DNA of 64,000 nucleotides, from assembly GCF_005047635.1 (NCBI RefSeq), contig NZ_SUKC01000012.1, positions 1 through 64,000 of the forward strand. Reading direction: 5' to 3'. Each line of letters opens with the position of its first letter. The first letter of the stretch is position 1. The stretch is from Arthrobacter sp. CAU 1506 (lineage in GTDB: Bacteria; Actinomycetota; Actinomycetes; Actinomycetales; Micrococcaceae). Both the position numbers and the translations under genes were made by a program. The notes below the pieces were generated by a model. The model searched no databases. It was not told the origin of the DNA and saw only the letters and a program-made list of their open reading frames with translations. Below are positions 17,856 through 27,816 of the stretch, piece after piece.

Positions 17856-18752
17856 CTAGCGGGCGCCGTCCGGCTTCCCGTCATCAGCTTTCAATTGGTC
17901 CAGCGGCATTGCCTTATCCAGCGGCGTGGCCTGGTCAAGGGGCACGGCCTGGTCGAGAGTGGCTGCGATGTCCGCCTCGCGCGCGGCGCGCCGCTTCTCA
18001 CGGCGCTTGTCGTTGATCAGGCTGATACCTGTTGCCACGAAGAACAGCGCTAGTAACGGTCCGGCGAGAAGGAACATGGACATGGCGTCGGGTCCGGGGG
18101 CCGCCATGGCCGCAACCAGACAGACTACGAACACCACGATCCGCCAGCTCTTGATCACCCTGCGGCCGGACAACAGACCGGCAAAGTTCAGGCCTACCAG
18201 CACCACCGGAAGCAGGAACGCAATCCCGAGCGACAGGAACATCCGCATGACGAACGTCAGGTAGTCGGTGGCCAGGATCTGGTTCACGCCACCTTGCGGG
18301 GTGAACATGGTCAGGACCTTCACGATCTCCGGCAGGACAATCCAACCAAAGTAGATCCCGAGCAGGAACAGCGGCACGGCGGCGAACATGAAGCCCAGCG
18401 TGTAGCGGCGTTCCTTGGTCTTGAGTCCGGGCGTGATGAAGCCCCAGATCTGGTAGATCCACACCGGCGAACTGACCAGCAGGCCCAGGAAAATGGAGAC
18501 CTGGATTTTCAGGTCGAAGGGCGAGCCGACGCTGCCGTAGTTGATCTCGGCGCGCCGGCCCTTTTCCGCCGAAATTTCCATCAGCGGCTGTTGGACGGCC
18601 ACCATGACCGGGTCATAGAGGAACCAGCCGACAATGGCCCCCAGCAGGACGGCGATGCCGGCGATGATCAGCCGGTTGCGCAGTTCTTTGAGGTGGGCCT
18701 TGAGCGGCATCCGCCCCTCAGGGTTGGCCTTGCGGCCCTTCTTACCGGCCAC
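17856..18752 (-). CDS. tatC: Sec-independent translocase subunit TatC
   Basis: 298-aa polytopic membrane protein, the receptor for twin-arginine signal peptides. Six hydrophobic segments are visible, starting with LIIAGIAVLLGAIVGWFLY (about 28-46), and the cytoplasmic N-terminal RMPLKAHLKELRNR is characteristic. The C-terminal tail after residue 255 is unusual: a basic run (DKRREKRRAAREAD) followed by PLDQA-type repeats (AVPLDQATPLDKAMPLDQ) and an acidic end. The GTG start lies 5 nt after the tatA stop, with the AAGG of the stop region serving as ribosome binding site, so translation is coupled. Confidence 0.95.
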   Translation of the reverse strand: MAGKKGRKANPEGRMPLKAHLKELRNRLIIAGIAVLLGAIVGWFLYDPVMVAVQQPLMEISAEKGRRAEINYGSVGSPFDLKIQVSIFLGLLVSSPVWIYQIWGFITPGLKTKERRYTLGFMFAAVPLFLLGIYFGWIVLPEIVKVLTMFTPQGGVNQILATDYLTFVMRMFLSLGIAFLLPVVLVGLNFAGLLSGRRVIKSWRIVVFVVCLVAAMAAPGPDAMSMFLLAGPLLALFFVATGISLINDKRREKRRAAREADIAATLDQAVPLDQATPLDKAMPLDQLKADDGKPDGAR

Positions 18753-18757
18753 GGCCC

Positions 18758-19048
18758 TTACTGCTGGTGCGGCGATGGGGATCCACCGTTCGCATTCGGC
18801 GCCTGGCCGCGGTTATCAGTGTTGTTGCGGGGCGGGTTGACCACACGGCCCTCGACCGGCTCCGAGTCCGTAGCGGAAGCGGAACCGGACGCATCGTCGT
18901 CCTTCATTTGCTTCACTTCGGACTTGAAGATGCGCATAGACTGACCCACGCTGCGGGCGAGGCCCGGCAGCTTCGGTGCGCCAAAGAGCAGCAGCACAAT
19001 GATGACCAGAATAATGATGGTCCAAGGGTTATCGAAGAGTCGTCCCAT
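18758..19048 (-). CDS. tatA: Sec-independent translocase subunit TatA
   Basis: 96-aa pore-forming subunit. It has one N-terminal helix (PWTIIILVIIVLLLFGAPKL), the hinge and an amphipathic helix (ARSVGQSMRIFKSEVKQM), then a Gly/Asn/Pro-rich disordered tail. A strong AAAGGAA lies upstream of the ATG. No tatB is seen here; TatB may be encoded elsewhere, as is usual in actinobacteria. Confidence 0.95.
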   Translation of the reverse strand: MGRLFDNPWTIIILVIIVLLLFGAPKLPGLARSVGQSMRIFKSEVKQMKDDDASGSASATDSEPVEGRVVNPPRNNTDNRGQAPNANGGSPSPHQQ

Positions 19049-19090
19049 GCGTGGTTCCTTTCGTCTACTACATCTTATGTCATCGCGGGG

Positions 19091-19435
19091 TCAGGAAAGC
19101 CGCAGGTCGTGCAGGGACTGCCGCTGCCCCCGGGCCTCCCGACGGGCGACCCGCCGCTGCCGCCGCTGCTCGCGGCGCTGCTCCTTGCCCAGGGCGTATT
19201 CCTCTTTGAGCACGGCAGGATCGGCGAAGAGTGCCGGTCGGGGCTGGTGCGGTTCGGCCACCGGCGGTTCCGCCTGCAGGCCATTCGACAGCCGGTCCGC
19301 CGCCGACTCGAATTCACGCAATGTTCGCATGAACTGGCGGAAGATCCGCCAACCCAGCAGGGCGATGAAGACCAACGCCAGCGCACAGAGGGCAACCCAC
19401 AGAAGAATCCAGAACCAAAGCGGCATGCTGTCCAC
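19091..19435 (-). CDS. Conserved small single-pass membrane protein
   Basis: 114-aa protein with one N-terminal helix (WFWILLWVALCALALVFIAL) and a long cytosolic tail ending in a very basic stretch (GKEQRREQRRQRRVARRE). The function is unknown. It lies between pafBC and tatA, a place where many actinobacteria carry a similar small gene. The GTG at 19435 starts 1 nt after the pafBC TAG and has GGAAG upstream; an in-frame ATG at 19426 is an alternative. Co-transcription with pafBC and the tat genes is likely. Confidence 0.75.
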   Translation of the reverse strand: MDSMPLWFWILLWVALCALALVFIALLGWRIFRQFMRTLREFESAADRLSNGLQAEPPVAEPHQPRPALFADPAVLKEEYALGKEQRREQRRQRRVARREARGQRQSLHDLRLS

Positions 19436-19436
19436 T

Positions 19437-21434
19437 CTAGCTTCCGCTGGGAGCCGCAGCCGAGCTGTACACGTCCAGCGCCTGCCGCAACCATTCCTGG
19501 CTGCGCTGCACTACGTCGGCCGGCTCCAACACCACCACTTCGCCGCCGTGCCGGGCCACCAGGCCGGGCAGCACAGCTGTGGTGGACAAGCGGATTTCGG
19601 CCACCAGCGATCCGTCCTGCAGCACGGCACGGCGTCGGGCGTTGTATTGATCGGCCAGTTCGGCCAGACGCTCTGAGATCCGCAACACCACCACCTGGTC
19701 CGTCTCCTGCGGCGTGAACAGGCTGTCCGGGAATTCGCTGCTGCGCGCCGCCGGCGGCTCAAACGGCTCACCGGTCTGGGTTAGGGACCGCATCCGGTCC
19801 ACGCGGAACTGCCGCACGGCCTGCTGCCGGTGGCACCAGGCCTCGGTGTACCAGTGGCCGTCCACGGCGAAGACCCGCAGCGGATCGATCCGGCGGGAGG
19901 TGATTTCGTCCCGGGAAGGCACCAGGTAATCGATCTCTACGCTCCGTCGCGTGGCCGCAGCCTCCTGCAGGGCGAGCACTTCCGGTGCGCGTTCCTCCGC
20001 GGCCAGGTCCGCCGCGACGGCGGCATGCCGGCCGGCAACCCCGCCGGCCGCCGCCAGCAGTTTGCTGAGTGCGCTGCGCAGGGCCGGCTGCTCCCCTACC
20101 CCGGGGACGGTTTCCAGCGCCTGCAGCCCCACCACCAGCGAGAGCGCCTCGTCGAGGCTCAGCCGCACCGGCTTGTCGATCTCATCGGCATTGCTGATGG
20201 AAATCGTGCCGTCTTCCCAGAACGCCTCGATCAACTGGTCCGGACCGTAGCCGGGTGTCCCGCAGACGAACAGCAGGTTGAGGTCCTTGATCAACTGGGT
20301 GGTGCTGATGCCAAACTTGTGCGCGGTGTCCTCCAGCGGCACCCCGGGGTTGGCGGTGACGTAGGACACCAGGTCCAACAGCCGCGGCAGATGGTCCAGG
20401 GAGCCGGACTTCCGTGACGGCCGCGCAGGGTCGTCTTTGAGGGTGTACGACGGCGGGGCTTCGGCTGCGGCGGCCAGGGCGCCTTCCAGCCGGCGGACCA
20501 CCGCGCCGCGCAATTCGTCCGGTTCCTGCACCCAGGCGTTGGCGCCGTGCGAGGCAATTTCCTCGGCCAGTACTTCCACATCGCCGTAGCCCAGTTCCAC
20601 CGCGTCCCAGCCGGCCGGCGGCTGAACGGCTTCGACGGCTGAAGCGGCCGAGCGCAGGGAATTGGCCTTGTCTTCGCGCAGCAGCAGGACCGCGGTGCCG
20701 TTGTCCTGCGGCGCCTGAAGTCCTGCCAGCACAGCACGCATGGTGAAGCCCTCCGGGATGCTGTAGGTCCCGGGCAGCTTCTTAACGGTGGAGGTGATTC
20801 GGGACAACCGGAAGGTGCGCTGGGCGTCCCGGTCCAGATCCCGGCCGGCCAGGTACCAGTGGCCGTAGCGGTTGCCTAAACCCCAGGGTTCGACCCGCCG
20901 CTGCTGCGGCTGCCCGTCCCGGGGCGACCGGTAATCGAAGGAGACCGGCGTGTGCTCGAGCACGGCCTTGAGCATGGCTTCGAAGGCCGGTTCCGCGGTC
21001 CGGATACGCGGCTCCACGCCAATCAGCGGGTCGCCCTCGGCCAGGGCGCCTTGGACGTCCAGCCGGCGTACCGCGCGGGCGGCGGCGGACCCCAGCGAGG
21101 CCTGCTGCCAGAGACGCGAGGCCAGCGAGAGGACGGCGCTTTCCTGTGGGCTGAACTGCAGTTCCGGGAGCCGGTACTTGTGCCGGTCGATCCGGTAGCG
21201 CAGCCCGCTTTGGTCGTTCTCGTACAGCGTGTCGCCCGGGAACGTCTCCACCGGGACGCCCATTTCCCGCAGGTCTTCCTTGTCCCGCTCGAACAGGCGG
21301 TTGAAGGCATCGTCGCTGGTGGCCTCTCGATACGGCGGAATCAGCGCGCGCAGCTCCTCCTTGCTGTAGCCGCGCCGGCGTTCCAGCAGCGCGATCAGCA
21401 GGTTCAGGAGTCGTTCGGTTTTGGAGGCGGACAT
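19437..21434 (-). CDS. pafBC: PafBC, fused WYL-domain DNA-damage-response activator
   Basis: 665-aa protein joining two units that are separate pafB and pafC genes in mycobacteria; a fused form is known in Arthrobacter. Each half has an N-terminal winged-helix domain (start MSASKTERLLNLLIALLERR; second near residue 340, DHLPRLLDLVSYV) and a WYL domain (first with WGLGNRYGHWYLAGRD, second with RVFAVDGHWYTEAWCH). It activates the LexA/RecA-independent SOS-type regulon by binding single-stranded DNA. Location next to pafA and prcAB is conserved, although its role is transcriptional, not pupylation. The ATG follows TAACGT by 7 nt. Confidence 0.95.
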   Translation of the reverse strand: MSASKTERLLNLLIALLERRRGYSKEELRALIPPYREATSDDAFNRLFERDKEDLREMGVPVETFPGDTLYENDQSGLRYRIDRHKYRLPELQFSPQESAVLSLASRLWQQASLGSAAARAVRRLDVQGALAEGDPLIGVEPRIRTAEPAFEAMLKAVLEHTPVSFDYRSPRDGQPQQRRVEPWGLGNRYGHWYLAGRDLDRDAQRTFRLSRITSTVKKLPGTYSIPEGFTMRAVLAGLQAPQDNGTAVLLLREDKANSLRSAASAVEAVQPPAGWDAVELGYGDVEVLAEEIASHGANAWVQEPDELRGAVVRRLEGALAAAAEAPPSYTLKDDPARPSRKSGSLDHLPRLLDLVSYVTANPGVPLEDTAHKFGISTTQLIKDLNLLFVCGTPGYGPDQLIEAFWEDGTISISNADEIDKPVRLSLDEALSLVVGLQALETVPGVGEQPALRSALSKLLAAAGGVAGRHAAVAADLAAEERAPEVLALQEAAATRRSVEIDYLVPSRDEITSRRIDPLRVFAVDGHWYTEAWCHRQQAVRQFRVDRMRSLTQTGEPFEPPAARSSEFPDSLFTPQETDQVVVLRISERLAELADQYNARRRAVLQDGSLVAEIRLSTTAVLPGLVARHGGEVVVLEPADVVQRSQEWLRQALDVYSSAAAPSGS

Positions 21435-21441
21435 AGTTGAA

Positions 21442-21447
21442 ACGTTA
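21442..21447 (-). promoter_or_regulatory. -10 element TAACGT, leaderless promoter of pafBC
   Basis: On the minus strand TAACGT ends 7 nt before the ATG at 21434. No Shine-Dalgarno precedes the start. Confidence 0.5.
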
Positions 21448-21482
21448 CTGGCTACCGGGCATTCGGAACGAAGTTAACGACC

Positions 21483-21528
21483 AGGGGCGGAGTAACGATG
21501 ACCTAACGTTCACCGTTGCTCCGCCCCT
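21483..21528 (-). terminator. Hairpin between FKBP gene and pafBC
   Basis: AGGGGCGGAGTAACG (21483-21497) pairs with CGTTGCTCCGCCCCT (21514-21528), 15 bp with one G-U wobble. It lies 20 bp after the FKBP stop codon and just before the pafBC promoter, so it probably separates the two transcripts. Confidence 0.6.
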
Positions 21529-21547
21529 GTTCAGGCTGTCGGCGGAC

Positions 21548-21943
21548 CTAGCGGACGCCGAGCAGATCGACCACGAAGATCAGCGACTCGCCCGGCGCAA
21601 TGGCCGATCCTGCGCCGCGGTCGCCGTAGGCCAGGTGGGCCGGGATCTCCAGCCGGCGGCGTCCGCCGACCTTCATGCCCAGCAGGCCCTGGTCCCAGCC
21701 CTGGATGACCTGGCCGACGCCGACGCGGAAGTCCAGCGGCGCTCCGCGGTTCCAGGAAGCATCGAATTCTTCGCCGGTGGACCAGGCCACGCCCACGTAG
21801 TGCGTGGAGACGGTGTCGCCGGCCTTGGCCTCGGCGCCGTCGCCCACGATGATGTCTTCGATCACCAGGTCCTGGGGCGTTTCGGTCCCGGGAAATTCGA
21901 TTTCAGGCTTGGTGCGGTCGTAGTCGCGCTTGCCAAAAGACAT
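21548..21943 (-). CDS. FKBP-type peptidyl-prolyl isomerase (cytosolic)
   Basis: 131-aa single-domain FKBP that catalyses cis-trans isomerisation of Xaa-Pro bonds. The domain covers about residues 20-131, with the FK506-site residues in VSTHYVGVAWSTGEEFDASW, GQVIQGWDQGLLGMKVGGRR and PAHLAYGDRGAG. There is no signal peptide. It lies beside a second FKBP gene in the proteasome neighbourhood, a common actinobacterial arrangement. Confidence 0.95.
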   Translation of the reverse strand: MSFGKRDYDRTKPEIEFPGTETPQDLVIEDIIVGDGAEAKAGDTVSTHYVGVAWSTGEEFDASWNRGAPLDFRVGVGQVIQGWDQGLLGMKVGGRRRLEIPAHLAYGDRGAGSAIAPGESLIFVVDLLGVR

Positions 21944-22018
21944 GCTGAACCTCTCTTGCTTGTGACGTGTATGCGGTGCTGCCGACGGCTACGTTACCGT
22001 ACCGTCCGGGCTCGGCTA

Positions 22019-22927
22019 CTACTTCACGTCGGTCAGTTCGACATAGAAGATGAGGTCTCCGACAGCATCTCCCTGGCCCTGGACATAGGCCATTTCGGTG
22101 GGGATGGACAGCATGACCTTGGCGCCTTCCTTGAGCCCGGTCAGGCCCTTGGTCCAGCCTTCAATCACGCCGTCGAGCGGGAATTCGGTAGCTTCTCCGC
22201 GGGAGTAGCTGGAGTCGAACTCGGTGCCCTCGGACCAGTTCCAGCCGGCGTAATTGGCCTTCACCGTGCTGGTCTCGGTGGCCTGTTTGCCGTCGCCTTC
22301 GTCGATCACCTTGACGATGAGGTTGTCCGGCGCGTCGTTGCCCTCGGGGATCTTGACCGAGGGGACACCCTTCTTGTCGAGTGTGATCTCAGGCAGCTTG
22401 CCGGCCTTGTCCAGTTCGGCGACTTCGGCCGCGTCGGCCTTAACCGCCTTGTCCCGGACGTCCTGCACGGTCAGGAAGAGCAGTTGCGGGTTCTGCGCGG
22501 GGGCAGACGAGCTGGAAGATTCCGGCGGCTGCACATAGTAGGCGATCTCGCTGCCGGGATTTGCGCCGAGCAGCGCGTTGTACAGCGCGGGGTCGGCGGA
22601 CTTGAAGCCTTCGCTCAGTTCCACTGTCTGGTCGACCGGTCCGGAGTAGGTCTCGCCCAACTGTTCGCCGGTGACGGCGTCCTTGGCCAGCAGCCGGTAC
22701 CGGATCCACTGGCCGTCGGCAGCGCCGTCGCCCTTGCCTTCGGTGATGACCTCGGCGTTCGATTCGGGCAGTTCCAGCGGGGCGGAGAAGTCAACCGCCG
22801 GTGCGGCGCCCTCGGCGCCCGCCTTCACAGTGATGTCGTCCAGGCTGTCCGAGCCGGAATCAGCGCCGCCGCTGCACGCCGTCAGGAGCAAGGCTGCAGG
22901 TAGCAGGATGGAGAGTATTTTGCGCAC
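22019..22927 (-). CDS. FKBP-type peptidyl-prolyl isomerase lipoprotein
   Basis: 302-aa exported protein with a classic lipoprotein signal (MRKILSILLPAALLLTAC, lipidated Cys18) followed by a Ser/Gly/Asp-rich linker. It has two FKBP-like units: a degenerate N-terminal one (about 60-160) and a C-terminal one (about 200-302) with VKANYAGWNWSEGTEFDSSY and IEGWTKGLTGLKEGAKV. It probably folds proteins outside the membrane. I chose the GTG at 22927 because it gives the normal lipoprotein N-terminus; an ATG 42 bp upstream (22969) would add 14 residues to the signal peptide. Confidence 0.9.
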   Translation of the reverse strand: MRKILSILLPAALLLTACSGGADSGSDSLDDITVKAGAEGAAPAVDFSAPLELPESNAEVITEGKGDGAADGQWIRYRLLAKDAVTGEQLGETYSGPVDQTVELSEGFKSADPALYNALLGANPGSEIAYYVQPPESSSSSAPAQNPQLLFLTVQDVRDKAVKADAAEVAELDKAGKLPEITLDKKGVPSVKIPEGNDAPDNLIVKVIDEGDGKQATETSTVKANYAGWNWSEGTEFDSSYSRGEATEFPLDGVIEGWTKGLTGLKEGAKVMLSIPTEMAYVQGQGDAVGDLIFYVELTDVK

Positions 22928-23015
22928 AATCGACTTTCTTATCGTGGAACATGTGGGCTTGAAGGACATTCTCGCAGAGAAATCTGGAGATCTGCTTGGA
23001 AGCAGCGTCAGCAGG

Positions 23016-24377
23016 TCACAGGGTGGCGAGAAGGGCTTCCACCCGCGGATCCTCACTCTTGAAAGGATCCTTGCACAGAATCGTCTGTTGCGAGCGGTCG
23101 TTGAGCTTCAGATGAACCCAGTCGACCGTGAAGTCGCGGCCGTTCTCCCGGGCCGCCCGGACAAAGTCGCCACGCAGCTTCGCCCGGGTGGTCTGCGGCG
23201 GGTAGTCCATGGCATTCTTGACCTCCTGTTCCTCCACCACACGGGCCACCTCGCCGCGGGCCTGCAGCAGATGGTACAGGCCGCGCTTGGCCGAAATGTC
23301 GTGGTAGGTCAGGTCCACTTGGGCAATCCGCGGGGCATCCAGGTCGATCGACTCGCGGTCCATGATCCGGTTGATCAGCCGTTTCTTGATCGCCCAGTCG
23401 ATCTCCCGCTCGATCCCGCTGTGGTCGCCGGACTCCACCGCCGCCAGCGTGCGCTCCCACAAGTCCAGGATGCGTGCCACGTGCGGATTGTGCGCTCCAT
23501 TGGCTTCGACGAATTCCCGCGCTTTGGACAAGTATTCCTGCTGCATGGCCAGCGCGGACATCTCCCGACCACTGGCCAGTTTCAGGGGTTTCCGTCCGGT
23601 CAGGTCGTGGGAAATGTCGCGGATGCTCCGGATCGGGTTTTCCAGCCGGAGATCGCGCATGATCAGTCCGGCTTCCACCATCCTCAGCAGCAGGTCCACC
23701 GACCCGACCTTCAGCATGGTGGTGGCTTCGGACATGTTGGAGTCGCCGTTGATGACGTGCAGCCGCCGGTAGTACTCGGCATCTGCATGCGGTTCGTCAC
23801 GGGTGTTGATGATCGGCCGTGAACGCGTGGTGGCCGATGAGACGCCCTCCCAGATGTGGTCGGCCCGTTGCGAGAAGGCGTAGATAGAACCGTTTTGGGT
23901 CTTGAGTACCTTGCCGGCGCCCACCAGGATCTGCCGGGTCACCAAGAAGGGGATCAGGATGTCGGCCAGCCGGGAGAACTCGAGTTTGCGCGGGATCAGG
24001 TAGTTCTCGTGGCTTCCGTAGGAGTTCCCGGCAGAATCGGTGTTGTTCTTAAACAGGTAGACCCGGCCGCCGAAGCCCTCGCGGGCCAAGCGTTCCTGGG
24101 CCTCGTTCATGAGGTCTTCGAGGATCAATTCGCCGGCCCGGTCGTGGGCTACCAGTTGGGCGACGTCGTCGCATTCCGCGGTGGCGTACTCGGGATGGGA
24201 TCCGACGTCCAGGTACAGCCGGGAGCCATTGGTCAGGAACACGTTGGAGGACCTTCCCCACGTGACCACCCGGCGGAAGAGGTAGCGGGCCACCTCTTCG
24301 GGTGAGAGCGGGCGCGAGTCCGGCGCCGAATAGGAGATGCCGAACTCGGTCTCGATTCCGAAGATCCGTCTGTCCAT
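23016..24377 (-). CDS. pafA: Pup--protein ligase PafA
   Basis: 453-aa ATP-dependent ligase of the glutamine-synthetase fold that couples the C-terminal Glu of Pup to lysines on target proteins through a phosphate intermediate. The metal/ATP-binding N-terminus is GIETEFGIS (7-15), the catalytic Asp lies in [12 protein letters not shown] (Asp57) and [12 protein letters not shown] is also typical. It lacks the long loop after residue 40 that marks Dop, which separates the two paralogues in this window. It starts 2 nt after the prcA stop, in one operon with the proteasome genes. Confidence 0.97.
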   Translation of the reverse strand: MDRRIFGIETEFGISYSAPDSRPLSPEEVARYLFRRVVTWGRSSNVFLTNGSRLYLDVGSHPEYATAECDDVAQLVAHDRAGELILEDLMNEAQERLAREGFGGRVYLFKNNTDSAGNSYGSHENYLIPRKLEFSRLADILIPFLVTRQILVGAGKVLKTQNGSIYAFSQRADHIWEGVSSATTRSRPIINTRDEPHADAEYYRRLHVINGDSNMSEATTMLKVGSVDLLLRMVEAGLIMRDLRLENPIRSIRDISHDLTGRKPLKLASGREMSALAMQQEYLSKAREFVEANGAHNPHVARILDLWERTLAAVESGDHSGIEREIDWAIKKRLINRIMDRESIDLDAPRIAQVDLTYHDISAKRGLYHLLQARGEVARVVEEQEVKNAMDYPPQTTRAKLRGDFVRAARENGRDFTVDWVHLKLNDRSQQTILCKDPFKSEDPRVEALLATL

Positions 24378-24379
24378 GG

Positions 24380-25111
24380 CTAGCCGTCCATTCCCTCGCC
24401 CAAAATCTCGGTTAGTTCAGCGGTCGCCAACCGACGGAATGCACGCTGGCTCCCCCGGCTGGACAGCGGGTCGCGGTCCAGCACAGCAACTTCGAGTCCT
24501 TCGGGACGCAGTTCCCGGGCCTGCCCGGCGTCCTGCTGCCCGGTCTTGCCGGACAAGGCGGCCACCGCGGCCCGAACCGCCCCGGCATAGTCGCGGCCGT
24601 CGGCCCAGTCGGTCCGCAGGGCTTCGCCCACTGCTTCGGCGTCACCGCCCATGACCACGAACCGGCGTTCATCCGCGATGGATCCGTCGAACGTGAGCCG
24701 GAACAGCCGGTCCTCGGCCGGCGTCGTCCCGACTTCGGCTACAGCGAGCTCCACTTCGAACGGTTTGGTGTCGGCAGTGAAGACCGCGCCCAGGCTTTGT
24801 GCGTAGACGCTGGCCAGGCCCCGCCCGGTCACGTCCTCGCGGTCGTAGGAATAGCCGCGGACGTCGGCGTAGCGCACGCCGGCTTGGCGCAGGCTTTCGA
24901 ACTCGTTGTACTTGCCGACCGCGGCGAAGGCGATGCGGTCGTAAATCTCGCCGATCTTATGCAACGACGGCGAAGGGTTCTCGGCGACCAGCGCGATCCC
25001 GTCCGAGCAGCTGAGCACCACCACCGAACGGCCGCGGGCAATGCCTTTCCGGGCGAAGTCCGCCCGGTCCTTCATTAATTGCTCGGGCGATACGTAGAAC
25101 TGCTGTGTCAT
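24380..25111 (-). CDS. prcA: 20S proteasome alpha subunit PrcA
   Basis: 243-aa outer-ring subunit of the bacterial 20S proteasome. The N-terminus [23 protein letters not shown] forms the gate of the entry pore, and the alpha-ring fold follows ([33 protein letters not shown]). Unlike PrcB it has no propeptide or active-site Thr. The C-terminus is a low-complexity acidic stretch typical of alpha subunits. ATG 25111 is preceded by GGGAGG and lies 2 nt after the prcB stop; an upstream in-frame extension overlaps prcB and is not real. Confidence 0.97.
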   Translation of the reverse strand: MTQQFYVSPEQLMKDRADFARKGIARGRSVVVLSCSDGIALVAENPSPSLHKIGEIYDRIAFAAVGKYNEFESLRQAGVRYADVRGYSYDREDVTGRGLASVYAQSLGAVFTADTKPFEVELAVAEVGTTPAEDRLFRLTFDGSIADERRFVVMGGDAEAVGEALRTDWADGRDYAGAVRAAVAALSGKTGQQDAGQARELRPEGLEVAVLDRDPLSSRGSQRAFRRLATAELTEILGEGMDG

Positions 25112-25113
25112 GC

Positions 25114-25944
25114 CTACGCCTCCCGTCCAGCCACGGCCCGGCCGGCGATCACGGCTTCGGACGTGGCGGCCAGTTCGCGCTCCGGGATGCGGCGGGCGCC
25201 GGCCGCGTTGACGGTGTAGACCACCGGCCATACTTGCCGGACGGTATCCGGACCTCCGGTGGCCGAGTCGTCGTCGGCGGCGTCGTAGAGGGCTTCGATG
25301 GCGACCCGGACAGCGGTCGCCTCGTCCAGATTCGGCTGCCAGAGCTTCTTCAACGAGCCGCGGGCAAAGACCGAGCCGGACCCGACGCTGTGGTGCTCCT
25401 GCTCCTCGTAGCGGCCGCCGGTCACATCGTAGGAAAACAGGCGGCCCACCCGGCGTTCCTGGTCGAAGCCGGCAAACAACGGAATGACGGCCAGGCCCTG
25501 CATTGCCATCGGCAGGTTGGACCGGATCATCGCGCCCAGCCGGTTCGCTTTGCCTTCGAGGCTCAGCAGCGTGCCTTCGATCTTCTCGTAGTGCTCCAGT
25601 TCCACCTGGAAGAGCCGGGTGATGTCGAGGGCGATGCCGGCGGTGCCTGCGATGCCGAGCACCGAATAGGAATCGGCCGGAAAGACCTTCTCGATATGCC
25701 GGCTGGCGATCATATTCCCCATCGTTGCCCGGCGGTCGCCGGCCATGAGCACGCCGCCGGCAAAGGTCATCGAGACGATCGTGGTGGCATGCGGCACCAG
25801 CGGGGCGGCTCCGGCCGGCAGTTGCTGGGCTCCGCGGGCAGCCGGCAGCAGGTCCGGCGCCGTACGGGCCAGATACTCGCTGAAGGAGGCGGTGGCTGAA
25901 TGCGAAATCTGGGCGAAGACGGAGCCCGGACCGCCGGCCGGCAT
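25114..25944 (-). CDS. prcB: 20S proteasome beta subunit PrcB
   Basis: 276-aa catalytic subunit made with a propeptide of about 53 residues that is cut off to expose the nucleophilic Thr (junction PHA/TTIVSM, Thr54). The core has [19 protein letters not shown], with the Asp and Lys/Arg neighbourhood expected of active beta subunits. It forms the two inner rings of the 20S core. ATG 25944 lies 9 nt after the pup stop; a TTG directly at the pup stop is an alternative start adding 3 residues. Tight spacing with pup and prcA indicates one operon. Confidence 0.97.
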   Translation of the reverse strand: MPAGGPGSVFAQISHSATASFSEYLARTAPDLLPAARGAQQLPAGAAPLVPHATTIVSMTFAGGVLMAGDRRATMGNMIASRHIEKVFPADSYSVLGIAGTAGIALDITRLFQVELEHYEKIEGTLLSLEGKANRLGAMIRSNLPMAMQGLAVIPLFAGFDQERRVGRLFSYDVTGGRYEEQEHHSVGSGSVFARGSLKKLWQPNLDEATAVRVAIEALYDAADDDSATGGPDTVRQVWPVVYTVNAAGARRIPERELAATSEAVIAGRAVAGREA

Positions 25945-25953
25945 GTTAATCAA

Positions 25954-26157
25954 TTACTGCCCGCCCTTCTGCACGAAACCACGCACGAACTCTTCCGCGT
26001 TCTGTTCCAACACACCGTCGATCTCGTCCAGCAGATCATCGGTGCCTTCGGTCTCGGCCTGCGCGGCAGGTGCGGCGGCAGGCTCGGGTGTGGGCTCGTC
26101 GTCGTACTCTTCGTCTTCGCGGCGGGAGTCCGCGTTCTTGCGGTCCTGGGTTGCCAT
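25954..26157 (-). CDS. pup: Prokaryotic ubiquitin-like protein Pup
   Basis: 67-aa intrinsically disordered tag. It ends in VQKGGQ: the C-terminal Gln must be deamidated to Glu by Dop before PafA can attach Pup to target lysines. The C-terminal half ([20 protein letters not shown]) is the helix that binds the Mpa coiled coil. A very strong AAGGAGG lies 6 nt upstream of the ATG, which fits the high level of Pup needed. Confidence 0.98.
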   Translation of the reverse strand: MATQDRKNADSRREDEEYDDEPTPEPAAAPAAQAETEGTDDLLDEIDGVLEQNAEEFVRGFVQKGGQ

Positions 26158-26199
26158 GATGGCCTCCTTATGGTGTGACGGTCGACTCGGTCCTCATGC

Positions 26200-27816
26200 T
26201 TATGTTGCCACGTGCGGCTCGCTGCTGGGTCCCAGCAAGGCGGTAATAAAATCCTCCGCGGATGCAGCCTCCTCGAAAAGCTTCCCGGTCAGCTCGCGGT
26301 TGCCGCGCAGCGGTTCGCGGGTCGGGATGCGCTGCAGCCGCCGCCGGTCGGGAAGGTCGAAAATCACCGAATCCCAGCTGGCGCCGACCACTTCCTGCGG
26401 GAAATGCTGGATGCATTTTCCGCGGAAATAGGCCCGGGTGTCGTCCGGCGGTTGGCTTACGGCGGTGTTGATCTGTTCATCCGAGAGCAGCCGCTGCATC
26501 CGGCCGCGTGCAGCCAGCCGGTGGTACAGGCCCTTTTCCGGCCGGACATCCGCGTACTGCAAGTCGATCAGGCCCAGCCGCGGATCGCCCCATTCCAGGC
26601 CGTCCCGGTCACGGTAGGCCTGCAGCAGCTTGAGTTTGGCCACCCAGTCCACCTGGTCCGCGGCTTCCATCGGGTCGCGCCGCAGGGTCTCCAGCACCGA
26701 GGCCCAGCGCTCGAGCACTTCCGCGGTCTGGCCGCTATGGGTCCCGTGCCTCCGGCAGTGCTCCACGGCTGCCTGCAGATAGATGTCCTGCAGGTCCAGG
26801 CCGGTGACCATGCTGCCGTCGCTGAGCGCGACCTTTTGCTGCAGTGAAGGGTCATGGCTGACCGCCTGCAGCGCCTGCACCGGGTCGGCCAGTTGCACGT
26901 CCGGGGCTTCCCCATGTTCGATCATGGACAGCACCACGGACGTGGTGCCCATCTTCAGGAAGATCGACACCTCGCTCAGGTTCGCGTCGCCGATGATCAC
27001 GTGCAGCCTTCGGTACTTGTCCGCCACCGAGTGCGGTTCATCGCGGGTGTTGATGATCGGCCGGCGGATGGTGGTCTCCAGCCCCACCTCCGCTTCGAAG
27101 AAGTCAGCGCGCTGGCTGATCTGGTACCCGGGCGTCCGGCCGTTGGTGCCCAGTCCCACCCGGCCGGCCCCACACACCACCTGCCGGGACACGAAGAATG
27201 GAACCAACCCGGTCACAATCTGGTTGAACGGCAGGCTGCGCGGCATCAGGTAGTTCTCATGCGCACCGTAAGAGACCGACTTATTGTCCGTGTTGTTCTT
27301 GTACAGATTCACCGGCGAGAACCCCGGCGTCGCGGCTATCCTGCGCAGCGCGGACAGCACGACGGCGTCGCCCGCCTTGTCCCAGCGCACCGCGTCCAGC
27401 GGGTTGGTCACTTCCGGCGAGGAGTACTCCGGGTGCGCATGGTCCACGTAGAGCCGGGCACCGTTGCTGAGCACCATGTTCATTAGCACGCCGGAGGCTT
27501 CGTCCGTGTAGAACTCGTTGGCGGCCGCGCGGCCGCCGGCCAGCGCAATCTGCTCGGCATCCAGCACCGGCGGCACATCGGTCAGCTGCGAAGGGTCGGC
27601 CGCCTCGCGCGAGAGGTCGAAGCCGCGCGCATCGTGCAGCGGCTCCTCGTCGGTATAGTCCCAGCGGGTGCCGGCCAGATTGCCCAGCCCCTTGCGCATG
27701 GTTGCCGCATAGGCGTTGATCACCTGCGAGGAGAGCACCGTGGAGTTGGCCAGCGGTTCACTCGGAGCATGGATGCCATACTCCGTCTCCGAACCCATCA
27801 CCCGGTAAACGCTCAC
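26200..27816 (-). CDS. dop: Pup deamidase/depupylase Dop
   Basis: 538-aa PafA paralogue that deamidates Pup's C-terminal Gln and removes Pup from conjugates. Conserved features are GSETEYGIH (8-16), the catalytic Asp in [13 protein letters not shown] (Asp125) and [13 protein letters not shown]. The insertion at about residues 52-108 is the Dop-loop that PafA lacks. The GTG start overlaps the mpa stop (GTGA), so the two are translationally coupled. Confidence 0.97.
   Translation of the reverse strand: MSVYRVMGSETEYGIHAPSEPLANSTVLSSQVINAYAATMRKGLGNLAGTRWDYTDEEPLHDARGFDLSREAADPSQLTDVPPVLDAEQIALAGGRAAANEFYTDEASGVLMNMVLSNGARLYVDHAHPEYSSPEVTNPLDAVRWDKAGDAVVLSALRRIAATPGFSPVNLYKNNTDNKSVSYGAHENYLMPRSLPFNQIVTGLVPFFVSRQVVCGAGRVGLGTNGRTPGYQISQRADFFEAEVGLETTIRRPIINTRDEPHSVADKYRRLHVIIGDANLSEVSIFLKMGTTSVVLSMIEHGEAPDVQLADPVQALQAVSHDPSLQQKVALSDGSMVTGLDLQDIYLQAAVEHCRRHGTHSGQTAEVLERWASVLETLRRDPMEAADQVDWVAKLKLLQAYRDRDGLEWGDPRLGLIDLQYADVRPEKGLYHRLAARGRMQRLLSDEQINTAVSQPPDDTRAYFRGKCIQHFPQEVVGASWDSVIFDLPDRRRLQRIPTREPLRGNRELTGKLFEEAASAEDFITALLGPSSEPHVAT

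Noticed and set aside
21437-22903. 488-codon plus-strand frame opposite the two FKBP genes
   Set aside because: No motif, no ribosome binding site, and fully antisense to two clear FKBPs; a GC-driven shadow.
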